A stretch of DNA of 64,000 bases from Mycolicibacter icosiumassiliensis (GTDB lineage Bacteria; Actinomycetota; Actinomycetes; Mycobacteriales; Mycobacteriaceae): positions 767,706 to 831,705 of the forward strand of contig NZ_LT546170.1 of NCBI RefSeq assembly GCF_900078685.2, given 5' to 3'. The position numbers and the translations under genes were made by a program. Of this stretch, positions 1-7,096 are shown piece after piece. Each line of letters starts with the position of its first letter. The first letter of the stretch is position 1. The notes below the pieces were generated by a model. The model was not told the DNA's origin. It ran no database searches and worked only from the letters and a program-made list of their open reading frames with translations.

Positions 1-315
1 GGCGGCGACGGCGGCAGCAACCAGGAAGGCATCGCGCTCGGCACCGGCGGCAACGGCGGTACCGGTGGTGCCGGCGGCGACGGTGGTGCCAACGGCACCA
101 ATGGTGCCGGTGCCGGTGGTAACGGCGCGGCCGGTGGTGCCGGTGGCGAAGGGGCCACGGTCGGCGGCAGCGGCGGTACCGGTGGTGCCGGCGGCGAGTC
201 GGCCGGTAACGCCGGTGGCGCAGGCACGGCGGGCAGCCTGCCCGACGGCGAGACCGGTGGCGCCGGTGGTGCCGGGGGCAACGGTGCCCCGGCCACCCCG
301 CCCGTGGCGGGCTAG
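1..315 (+). CDS. C-terminal tail of a PGRS-like glycine-rich protein (5' end outside window)
   Basis: The reading frame is open from base 1 and ends at TAG 313-315, giving 104 residues of Gly-Gly-Asn/Ala-Gly repeats such as GGAGGDGG and GGNGAAGGAGG, closing with a short Pro-rich end (APATPPVAG). This is the composition of mycobacterial PGRS domains, which are exported or surface-associated. The N-terminus is missing, so I cannot tell whether it starts with a PE domain or, like the genes at the other end of the window, with a Sec signal peptide. A strong hairpin follows the stop codon. Function unknown. Confidence 0.8.
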   Translation, partial: GGDGGSNQEGIALGTGGNGGTGGAGGDGGANGTNGAGAGGNGAAGGAGGEGATVGGSGGTGGAGGESAGNAGGAGTAGSLPDGETGGAGGAGGNGAPATPPVAG

Positions 316-332
316 TCCCAACACTGACGGCG

Positions 333-366
333 AAAGCCCCGCACGCCTTCGGGCGTGCGGGGCTTT
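333..366 (+). terminator. Rho-independent-type hairpin after the PGRS-like gene
   Basis: A perfect GC-rich stem (AAAGCCCCGCACGCC / GGCGTGCGGGGCTTT) with a TTCG tetraloop lies 17 bases after the stop codon. It has only a short T tract, as is usual in mycobacteria. Confidence 0.8.
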
Positions 367-620
367 CCCGTTTCCATGGCCGGCCGGCGGCTTCCGGAGC
401 TGTGTGCGTTAGTCGTTTCTGCCGTGTCGGCCGCCGTGCCATACCGGGTGCCGGTGTAGTCGGAGAATCAGCCTCGCCGCCGTCGGCAGCAGCCACTGCC
501 GCAACGGCACTCGCTGCCGTCGTCGCTGGGCTTCTAAGACCAAGAACAGGAGCGCGATGGCCGGGTGGGCGCCCGCAGCGGCGCCAAGGACCGCCCGCTA
601 CGGCCTATCGCTCACTCCGC
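367..620. other. intergenic, no gene seen
   Basis: These 254 bases lie between the terminator and the 3' end of the minus-strand secreted-protein gene. The open frames here lack plausible starts and are shadows of GC-rich sequence. I see nothing else in it. Confidence 0.5.
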
Positions 621-1277
621 TCAGCCGAGATCGATGAACTGACCCGGCTCAAAGGAAGCGGCCAGATCGTCGAGGACGGGGATCTGATCACCGAGCGCAC
701 CCCAGCCGACGCCGTCCAGCAGTTGATCGATGCCGCTGAGCATGGCGGCAGCGCCGCCGATCACAACATCGCCGCCGTGACCGTCGTCATCGACCACATT
801 CACACCGAACAGCGGACCCAACCCGATGGCGCTCATGATCTGGACCAGCCACCCCAATGGGTCCACCACGGTGCTGTCGCCAGGCACCGGAATCCACATG
901 CTGGGCCCCCGGATGATGAAGTCGCCGGCCAACAGATTGTCCAACGCTTCAGTGTCGCCTTGCAGCGCCCAGAGCACCTCACCGCCCAAGGTGCCCGATG
1001 AGATGAACGGATCGACGAGCCCACCCCAAAACAGCCCGTCATGTGACCACATGTTGTAAATCAACAGATTAAGCGGGTTGTTCGGGCTGCGCAGGTCGAA
1101 TAAGTCGGTCAGCCAGTCGTCGGCAGCCGTCAACGCCACATCCAGTGCGATCGGGGCTGGTTGAGTGTGCGCCGAGAACGCCGAGAAGTCAGTCGCCAGG
1201 GCGGGGACGACCACCCCGGAACCGACCAGGGCCGTTGCCAGGCCAGCCGTTCCCCAGCGCTTTACCACGAGCACCAC
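621..1277 (-). CDS. small secreted protein of unknown function
   Basis: Encodes about 218 residues. I chose the GTG at 1277 because AGGA lies 9 bases upstream; the frame stays open further upstream without a better start. The N-terminus is a typical Sec signal (VVLVVKRWGTAGLATALVGSG... ending near PALA), so the protein should be exported. The mature part has a region like the N-terminal domains of the Sec-type PGRS proteins of this window (DWLTDLFDLRSPNNPLNLL, later GDFIIRG and GVNVVDDDGHGG), but no long glycine repeat follows. It may be a repeat-less relative of that family. No enzymatic motif seen. Confidence 0.75.
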   Translation of the reverse strand: MVLVVKRWGTAGLATALVGSGVVVPALATDFSAFSAHTQPAPIALDVALTAADDWLTDLFDLRSPNNPLNLLIYNMWSHDGLFWGGLVDPFISSGTLGGEVLWALQGDTEALDNLLAGDFIIRGPSMWIPVPGDSTVVDPLGWLVQIMSAIGLGPLFGVNVVDDDGHGGDVVIGGAAAMLSGIDQLLDGVGWGALGDQIPVLDDLAASFEPGQFIDLG

Positions 1278-1399
1278 GATGCGACGTCCTTTCGAAGCTG
1301 CCCCACCCGATGCGACCACAGAACACGGGGCATCGTCGACGAATATGGAGTCTAATCCATCAATACGGCTCGACAGTGGGGCCCAAGGTGACCGCCGGC

Positions 1400-1750
1400 T
1401 CAGCCCCAGCCCAGTTCGTGCAGCCGGTCGTCGTCGATACCGAAGTGATGGGCGATCTCGTGGATCACCGTGATCCGGACCTCGTCGACGACCTCATCGT
1501 CGGACTCGCACATCTCCAGCAGCGCATCGCGGTAGATGGTGATGGTGTCGGGCAGCGACCCGGCATAGCTCGAATCACGCTCGGTCAGCGCCACCCCTTC
1601 ATAGAGCCCCAGCAGATCGGGTTCTTCGGCGTTGCGGTCCTGGACCAGGATCACGACGTTGTCGAAGGCGGCGGCCAGCTTGGACGGAATCAGGTCCAGC
1701 GCGTCGGAGACGAGATCGTCGAACCGGCGCGGGTCCATCTGGACACTCAC
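1400..1750 (-). CDS. zinicin-type metallopeptidase family protein (Rv3836-like)
   Basis: A 116-residue protein with the zinc-binding signature HEIAHHFGIDD near residues 95-105, the HExxHxxGxxD arrangement of the minimal-gluzincin family of short bacterial proteins. It is probably cytoplasmic; there is no signal peptide. The GTG start at 1750 overlaps the TGA of the upstream membrane-protein gene (GTGA), so the two are likely translationally coupled. An in-frame ATG lies at 1738. In M. tuberculosis the same pair sits beside serS (Rv3835-Rv3836). Substrate unknown. Confidence 0.85.
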   Translation of the reverse strand: MSVQMDPRRFDDLVSDALDLIPSKLAAAFDNVVILVQDRNAEEPDLLGLYEGVALTERDSSYAGSLPDTITIYRDALLEMCESDDEVVDEVRITVIHEIAHHFGIDDDRLHELGWG

Positions 1751-2856
1751 CGCGGCTGGCTACCGGCGGGCAGTTGGTTCAGCCGCTCCGCGGGAATCGA
1801 CGGCGGCGGGATCGGGGGCTGACCGTTGATCAGCAGCGAGTCGCGGGCACTGTTGATCAGCGCCGCCCAGCCGCCGTTGCCCAGGGTGGCGCCGAGGCTG
1901 CAGGCCACCTCACGGCTGCCGGCCGACCAGCTGGGCAGGGAGACGGTGGCGTAGGTCAACGTCAGCGTCGTGTCGCGCAGCTGCACCGGGTCCAGATAGG
2001 CGTCGGTGAGCCGGGTGCAGGACTCCTTGATGAACGCATCTTGCTCAGCCTCGGGCGGTAGCGCGTCGGGGAACCGTTCGGCCAGATTGACCGTGCCGGT
2101 GACCTCCTTGGTGTGGGGTGCGGCGCAGTCGACGGGAACGTCGTTGGGCTGGTTGGTGGCCGGATCGATGCCCAGGCAGGTGCCCGGCGGCCAGACCTTG
2201 GACTGGTCGATGTCGGCGACCTTGCCGACGAACGCGGTCTGCCGGCCGCCCACGCCCGGCAATTGCAGGCCGCACAACATCCGGCGCTCACCGTGCTGGC
2301 GCCAGGCGCGTTCACCGGCCCACAGCATGCTGGCCACGAACTTGCTGTGCGGGTCGAACTTGGCGCCGAGGTAGCGGCGCACCGACGACTCGCATTGTTC
2401 CTGGGTGATCTGCTCGATGCGGGCCATCGACGGGGGCGGGGCGTCGGGACCGTATTCGGCGCCTGGGAACATCTTCATGTCTACCGGGCCGGCCACTTCG
2501 AACTTGTGCTCGTCGGCGCAGCTGACGATGGTGGCCGCGTCCAGGTCGTTCTCGGGCCAGTTCAGGCAGTCGCCCGCAACCGCGTGGTCGATCGCCTCGT
2601 TGCCCTTGACCGTGCCCAGCCCTAGCCCCGGTCCGGCGCCTTTGCCGCCCGCGACCGGCGCCGGCTCGGCGTTCAGATGGCCCAGCAGCCCGCCGGGGCC
2701 ATCGCCCAGGATCGGACCAACGGTGATCAGACCGGCGATCAGCAGCCCGCCCAGCGCGGTCAGCAATAGGGTGCGGCGCGTCGGGGCGGCTTGGAGCGTG
2801 CGCCGCCAAGACACCCGCTTGGCGGGTGGATTCTGCTGGTCGGCTGGCTCTGACAT
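1747..2856 (-). CDS. septum-formation-like membrane protein (Rv3835-like)
   Basis: A 369-residue protein with a short cytoplasmic N-terminus (basic RVSWRR), one membrane helix near residues 32-50 (LLLTALGGLLIAGLITVGPIL) and a large extracytoplasmic part. That part holds two similar Cys-containing halves: GDCLNWPENDLDAATIVSCADEHKFEVAG and GTCLGIDPATNQPNDVPVDCAAPHTKEVTG. This double pattern is typical of the actinobacterial septum-formation domain. I prefer the ATG at 2856 (GGA just upstream) over the in-frame ATG at 2865. It is divergent from serS with an 82-base gap and overlaps the downstream metallopeptidase gene. Role inferred only from the family. Confidence 0.85.
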   Translation of the reverse strand: MSEPADQQNPPAKRVSWRRTLQAAPTRRTLLLTALGGLLIAGLITVGPILGDGPGGLLGHLNAEPAPVAGGKGAGPGLGLGTVKGNEAIDHAVAGDCLNWPENDLDAATIVSCADEHKFEVAGPVDMKMFPGAEYGPDAPPPSMARIEQITQEQCESSVRRYLGAKFDPHSKFVASMLWAGERAWRQHGERRMLCGLQLPGVGGRQTAFVGKVADIDQSKVWPPGTCLGIDPATNQPNDVPVDCAAPHTKEVTGTVNLAERFPDALPPEAEQDAFIKESCTRLTDAYLDPVQLRDTTLTLTYATVSLPSWSAGSREVACSLGATLGNGGWAALINSARDSLLINGQPPIPPPSIPAERLNQLPAGSQPR

Positions 2857-2938
2857 CGGGTCCATTCTGACAGGCAGCTTCAGCCGCGTGACAAATGATG
2901 CGAAAGTGATGCAGCCGGCCAGGTTGTAGGGTTTTGCC

Positions 2939-4192
2939 GTGATCGACCTGAAGCTGCTGCGTGAAGATCCCGACCGTGTTCGCCGCTCCCAGGTGGGTCG
3001 CGGCGAGGACCCGGCGTTGGTGGACGCCTTGCTGGCCGCCGACACCGCACGCCGTGCCGCCATCGCGGCCGCTGACTCGTTGCGTGCCGACCAGAAGACG
3101 GCCAGCCGGTCGGTCGGGGCGTCATCGCCCGAGGAGCGCCCCGCTCTGCTGGCGCGGGCCAAGGAGTTGGCCGAGCAGGTCAAGGCCGCCGAGGCCGCCC
3201 AAGGTGAGGCCGAGACGGCGTTCACGGCTGCGCATATGGCGATCGCCAACGTCGTGATCGACGGAGTGCCCGCCGGCGGTGAGGACGACTTTGCGGTGCT
3301 GGACGTGATCGGTGAGCCACCGGCTATCGAGAACCCGCGGGACCATCTCGAGCTCGGCGAGGCGTTGGGTCTGATCGACATGGGGCGCGGGGCCAAGGTC
3401 TCCGGTTCGCGGTTCTACTTCCTGACCGGCCGCGGCGCGCTGCTGCAGCTGGGGCTGTTGCAGCTGGCCGTGCGACTGGCAGTGGAGAACGGGTTCATTC
3501 CGATGATCACCCCGTCGCTGGTCCGTCCAGAAGTTATGTCCGGCACCGGATTTCTGGGTGCGCACGCCGACGAGGTGTACCGGCTCGAAGCCGACGACCT
3601 GTACCTGGTGGGCACCTCCGAGGTGCCGCTGGCGGGCTACCACTCCGATGAGATCCTCGACCTGTCGGACGGACCACTGCGCTACGCCGGGTGGTCGTCG
3701 TGTTTCCGCCGGGAGGCCGGCAGCTACGGCAAGGACACCCGCGGCATCATTCGGGTGCACCAGTTCGACAAGGTCGAGGGGTTCGTCTATTGCCGGCCCG
3801 AGGACGCCGAAGCCGAACACGAGCGGCTGCTCGGCTGGCAGCGCGAGATGCTGGCCCGCATCGAGGTGCCTTACCGGGTGATCGACGTCGCGGCAGGCGA
3901 TCTCGGGTCCTCGGCCGCCCGCAAATTCGACTGTGAGGCGTGGGTGCCGTCCCAGGGCACGTACCGGGAGCTGACGTCGACGTCGAACTGCACCACCTTC
4001 CAGGCCCGCAGGCTGGCGACCCGTTACCGCGATGAGAACGGCAAGCCGCAGACCGCGGCCACCCTCAACGGCACCCTGGCCACCACTCGGTGGCTGGTCG
4101 CAATCCTGGAGAACCACCAGCAGCCCGACGGCAGTGTGCGGGTGCCGCAGGCGCTGGTGCCCTACGTCGGGGTGGACGTGTTGGAGCCCTAG
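2939..4192 (+). CDS. serS: seryl-tRNA synthetase
   Basis: A 417-residue class II aminoacyl-tRNA synthetase that charges tRNA-Ser with serine in the cytoplasm. It starts with GTG and MIDLKLLREDPDRVRRSQ, typical of SerRS. Residues about 30-100 form the long antiparallel coiled-coil arm that grips the tRNA variable arm. Motif 2 (CFRREAGSYGKDTRGIIRVHQF) and motif 3 (NGTLATTRWLVAILENHQ) are intact, as is the serine-binding TSEVPLAGYH segment. Length matches the family. It is a single gene, convergent with the HNH gene after only 7 bases. Confidence 0.98.
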   Translation: MIDLKLLREDPDRVRRSQVGRGEDPALVDALLAADTARRAAIAAADSLRADQKTASRSVGASSPEERPALLARAKELAEQVKAAEAAQGEAETAFTAAHMAIANVVIDGVPAGGEDDFAVLDVIGEPPAIENPRDHLELGEALGLIDMGRGAKVSGSRFYFLTGRGALLQLGLLQLAVRLAVENGFIPMITPSLVRPEVMSGTGFLGAHADEVYRLEADDLYLVGTSEVPLAGYHSDEILDLSDGPLRYAGWSSCFRREAGSYGKDTRGIIRVHQFDKVEGFVYCRPEDAEAEHERLLGWQREMLARIEVPYRVIDVAAGDLGSSAARKFDCEAWVPSQGTYRELTSTSNCTTFQARRLATRYRDENGKPQTAATLNGTLATTRWLVAILENHQQPDGSVRVPQALVPYVGVDVLEP

Positions 4193-4199
4193 CGCGACG

Positions 4200-5747
4200 T
4201 CACGGGGCTTCGGCCCAGTGGTCGGTGTAGCTGCGTTGGAGGTCTTCGAGGGCGCTGTCGTAGTCGAAGTCGCCGGGTAGTGGGTCATCGAGGCCGGGCC
4301 AGTCGGGGTCGGGCCAATGTTCGGGCCAATCTGGGTCTGGATCTGGTCGGTGGTGGTCGATGACGGCTTCGATGAAGTGGAAGGGATTGGTGCGGGGTTG
4401 GCCGCGATCGAGTTTGGGTGGGGGTATCCATTCGACCCGGCCGGTGTCGCCGAGGCGGGTGCGCCAGCCTTGTTCGGTGGCCATCCGGTTGTCTGGGGCG
4501 CAGGCTAGGGCCAGCGCGTCCACATTGGTTTGTCCGCCTCGGGCCCAGTCGTCTTCGGTGTGATGGGCCTGGGACAGATACCCCGAGACTGTGCAGCCGG
4601 GACGCGTACACCCGCGATCGCGCGCGTGCAGCACGATGCGTTGGTCGGCCGAAGCGATGCGTTTGGCCCGGCCCAGCCACAGCGCGCGGCCGTCACCGTC
4701 GAAGACGCTCAGGTAGTGATAGGCGTGTTCGGCCATGCGCAGCAGGTCGGTCATCGGTAGTAGTGATCCGCCGGCGGTGTGGGCTTTGCCGGTGAGACGG
4801 GTTTCGGTCAGTGGCGTGTGCCCGGCGGCGGCGTGCAGTTCAGCCAGGGTGGTGGAGACGATGACGGCGACCGGCAGGCCGTTGAGTTGGCCGAGGTTCC
4901 CCGCGGCGATCGCGGCACGACTGAGTGCCAGTAGCGCGTCGTGGTGGCGTTGGTCGGGCCGGCGATGGTCAGCGGTGATCTGTTCCTGGGTCGGGGTGCC
5001 ACTGACGCAGGGGTGCTCATCGTCGGCGTTGCACATTCCGGGTGCGGCGAGTTTGGCCAGGATCGGTTCCAGGGTGGCCCGCAGTTCCGGGGTGATCTTG
5101 CCGGTCAGGCTGCTCATTCCGTCGGGGTCTTGGCGGCCTAGGCGCAGTCCCCGCTGGGTGAGGCGTTCCCGGTCGCGGAAATCCCCGTCCGGGTTCAGCA
5201 CGGCGAGCACGTGGTCGGCCAGTCGTTGGAATGTTTCGGGCCCGAATTCTTGCGCCAAGGTTGCCAGGTCTGCTTCGGCCCGTTCGCGGTCGGCGGCGGT
5301 GACGGCGGCCGGGATCTTCGCCATGGCTTTGCGCGCGATCGCTACGTGCTCCGGGCCGACCTGACCGGCAGCCTGAGCGGCGGCCAGCGCCGGTAACAGT
5401 GGTGCCAACGGTTCCCCGCTCATCGCGGTGCGCGGGCCCAGTTCGGCGGCCTCGGCCACCCGGCGCCGGGCGGCGGCGCTGCTGATCCGCAAGTGCTCGG
5501 TCAACGCCCGCACCAGCGACGCGGCCCCTAACGCCCCCAGATCACCGTCGGCGGCCAGCCGGGCCAGGATCTGGTGGTCGACGATCGGCGCCCGCCACGC
5601 CAATGCCTCTCGGCGGGTGAGCACCGCCACCAATTCTTGGGTGGTCAACGCGTCAAACGAGCACTGCTCCAACTGGTCGCAGGCGGCCTCGATCGCGGCA
5701 AGGCACGCCTGGACGGTCTCCCGATCGGCGAGCGCATCCCTAACCAT
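4200..5747 (-). CDS. DUF222 / HNH endonuclease-domain protein (13E12 repeat family)
   Basis: A 515-residue protein from ATG 5747 (an in-frame GTG at 5771 is the alternative). The N-terminal two thirds are DUF222 (QLEQCSFDALTTQELVAVLTRREALAWR ...), a helical domain found in many copies in mycobacterial genomes. The C-terminal region has an HNH motif: CTRPGC, then QAHHTEDDWARGGQTNVDALALAC and DNR, with Cys/His positions suited to bind metal. The last 70 residues are rich in Asp-Pro-Trp repeats. Members are the 13E12 REP-type genes of M. tuberculosis, sometimes thought mobile; the real function is unknown. Monocistronic, convergent with serS. Confidence 0.9.
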   Translation of the reverse strand: MVRDALADRETVQACLAAIEAACDQLEQCSFDALTTQELVAVLTRREALAWRAPIVDHQILARLAADGDLGALGAASLVRALTEHLRISSAAARRRVAEAAELGPRTAMSGEPLAPLLPALAAAQAAGQVGPEHVAIARKAMAKIPAAVTAADRERAEADLATLAQEFGPETFQRLADHVLAVLNPDGDFRDRERLTQRGLRLGRQDPDGMSSLTGKITPELRATLEPILAKLAAPGMCNADDEHPCVSGTPTQEQITADHRRPDQRHHDALLALSRAAIAAGNLGQLNGLPVAVIVSTTLAELHAAAGHTPLTETRLTGKAHTAGGSLLPMTDLLRMAEHAYHYLSVFDGDGRALWLGRAKRIASADQRIVLHARDRGCTRPGCTVSGYLSQAHHTEDDWARGGQTNVDALALACAPDNRMATEQGWRTRLGDTGRVEWIPPPKLDRGQPRTNPFHFIEAVIDHHRPDPDPDWPEHWPDPDWPGLDDPLPGDFDYDSALEDLQRSYTDHWAEAP

Positions 5748-5836
5748 GTATCGAACACTAGTGCGACCCACCGACAGAAATTTGGGGTCATTCCGGCTCT
5801 TGGCATTGAGAGATCAGTAAGTTTTGTGCTGTCGCA

Positions 5837-6394
5837 TCAGGCGGCAAAGAGCCGGCGCGAGCAGTCCAACAGCATCCGGTGCAGTGCTTCATTGGGAATG
5901 TCCGAAACCGCGGGATCTGCTGCCGCGCCGAGAATTCCGGGCACCAGAACCGCGGTCGCGATGAGGGTGGCCGGATCGGGTTGGGGTCCCGCCAGGATCG
6001 TCTGCAGGCGCCGAGAGGCATCCCGGAAGTCGCCGATGGCCTCGACGACCCCCACGACGGCGGGATCGGTGTGGACCAGGGCCGTGGTGCGCCGGTGCCG
6101 GACAGCGAGCTCGATGATGCCGCTGATGGTGGCCTCGCGCTGAATCTCGCGGGAGCCGATGGCCTCGGCGATGGCGACCACCCGGGCGATGTCGTCGAAC
6201 ACCGGGCGAAACACCGCGACAACGATGTCGTCCTTGCAATGGAATTGGTAGTACACCGCCGACTTATTGACGCCCAATCGGTCGGCGATCATCTGCAGCG
6301 ACGTACCGCTCACCCCGTGCTCGGCGAACAGGCCCTGCGCGGCCTCTAACACTCGCTCCCGCGCGAAACCTCGCGGTGCCACCGTCTTCGCCAC
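5837..6394 (-). CDS. TetR/AcrR regulator, divergent from the mmpS-mmpL operon
   Basis: A 185-residue repressor-type protein. The GTG at 6394 is chosen because GGAGG lies 7 bases upstream and because it then aligns end to end with the paralogue at 10510-11070. The N-terminal helix-turn-helix is clear (TSLQMIADRLGVNKSAVYYQFHCKDDI, about residues 30-56), followed by a helical ligand domain. It reads away from the mmpS-mmpL genes across a 150-base gap. In M. tuberculosis a TetR gene (Rv0452) is likewise divergent from mmpS4-mmpL4. I infer that it represses the transporter and itself; the ligand is unknown. Confidence 0.92.
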   Translation of the reverse strand: MAKTVAPRGFARERVLEAAQGLFAEHGVSGTSLQMIADRLGVNKSAVYYQFHCKDDIVVAVFRPVFDDIARVVAIAEAIGSREIQREATISGIIELAVRHRRTTALVHTDPAVVGVVEAIGDFRDASRRLQTILAGPQPDPATLIATAVLVPGILGAAADPAVSDIPNEALHRMLLDCSRRLFAA

Positions 6395-6449
6395 TCCCTT
6401 GCCTCCCTGCTCCGGTCGACCGCTCACAGACGTGAGCCACGCCGCACAG

Positions 6450-6490
6450 TTCTACTGACCGATCGCTTGATTCTACTTTACTGATCGTAT
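6450..6490. promoter_or_regulatory. candidate TetR operator / divergent promoter region
   Basis: Two related segments lie in the AT-richer middle of the TetR-mmpS gap: TTCTACTGACCGATCG (from 6450) and TTCTACTTTACTGATCG (from 6471). The first is centred on the palindrome CGATCG with imperfect ACTGA-type arms, similar to sites bound by TetR proteins. The repeated spacing suggests two binding sites covering both promoters. Binding is inferred, not shown. Confidence 0.4.
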
Positions 6491-6545
6491 AACTTAACCT
6501 TCCGTCACGCTTAACCGCAGATCCGGGCAGAAAGGGGCGTCGCTG

Positions 6546-6674
6546 ATGCTGAACCCACAGGTGCACAGGCTTTCCCGGCCTGAGCCGGCCGCGACGGCGA
6601 ATCAGTTCGCGGCCGACGCCGACGTCCTGGTGGTGGCCAGCAAGGCCAGCTGCCAGGCGGGAACCGATCGATGA
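6546..6674 (+). CDS. 42-residue leader ORF coupled to mmpS
   Basis: ATG 6546 is preceded by AAAGGGG at a good distance (about 8 bases), and the frame runs to TGA 6672-6674, which overlaps the mmpS start as ATGA. Product: MLNPQVHRLSRPEPAATANQ... ending ASCQAGTDR, with one Cys, no membrane helix and no recognised family. mmpS itself has a much weaker ribosome site, so translation of this ORF may feed ribosomes into mmpS. It could be a real small protein or only a coupling device. The ribosome site and the exact 4-base overlap are the support; conservation is untested. Confidence 0.55.
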   Translation: MLNPQVHRLSRPEPAATANQFAADADVLVVASKASCQAGTDR

Positions 6675-7096
6675 AGGCCTTGAAGCGGGCATGGATGCCG
6701 CTGCTCATCGTGGTGGTGGTGGTGCTCGGGACGCTGACCGTCCTGCGGGTGCGCACCTACTTCGGCGGGGAGAGTTCCAACCTGATCAGCACCAAAGTTG
6801 ACGACACCAAGCCGTACAACCCGAAGGTCGTCACCTATGAGGTATTCGGTGAACCCGGCGCGACTGCCGACATCAGCTACCTCGACCTCGACAGCAGGCC
6901 GCAGCGCGTCGACGCCGCAACGCTGCCCTGGTCGGTGACGCTGAGCACCACGTTGTCCGCGGTATCGCCGAACCTCTACGCGCAGGGCAAAGGCTCCACC
7001 CTGGGCTGCCGCATCAGCATCGACCACGAGCTCAAAGACGAGAGAACCGCCACCGGCGCCAGCGCCCTGACCTTCTGCTTGGTGAAATCTGCATGA
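6671..7096 (+). CDS. mmpS: MmpS family membrane protein
   Basis: A 141-residue accessory protein of an MmpL transporter. It has one N-terminal membrane helix (MPLLIVVVVVLGTLTVL, residues 9-25) and an extracytoplasmic beta-rich domain with the family features VTYEVFGEPGATADISYLDLDS and the final CRISIDHE...ALTFCLVKSA with two cysteines. MmpS proteins work with MmpL4/5-type pumps in export of siderophores or glycolipids. The start overlaps the leader ORF and the end overlaps mmpL (ATGA), so the three are one translational unit. The cargo cannot be read from sequence. Confidence 0.95.
   Translation: MKALKRAWMPLLIVVVVVLGTLTVLRVRTYFGGESSNLISTKVDDTKPYNPKVVTYEVFGEPGATADISYLDLDSRPQRVDAATLPWSVTLSTTLSAVSPNLYAQGKGSTLGCRISIDHELKDERTATGASALTFCLVKSA

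Noticed and set aside
1747..3396. Long version (549 residues) of the septum-formation-like protein
   Set aside because: The upstream 180 codons lie antisense to the start of serS and have shadow composition; ATG 2856 precedes the natural N-terminus and membrane helix.
4193..4199. tRNA gene beside serS
   Set aside because: Only 7 bases separate serS and the HNH gene, and no cloverleaf or CCA-like end was recognised anywhere in the window by eye.
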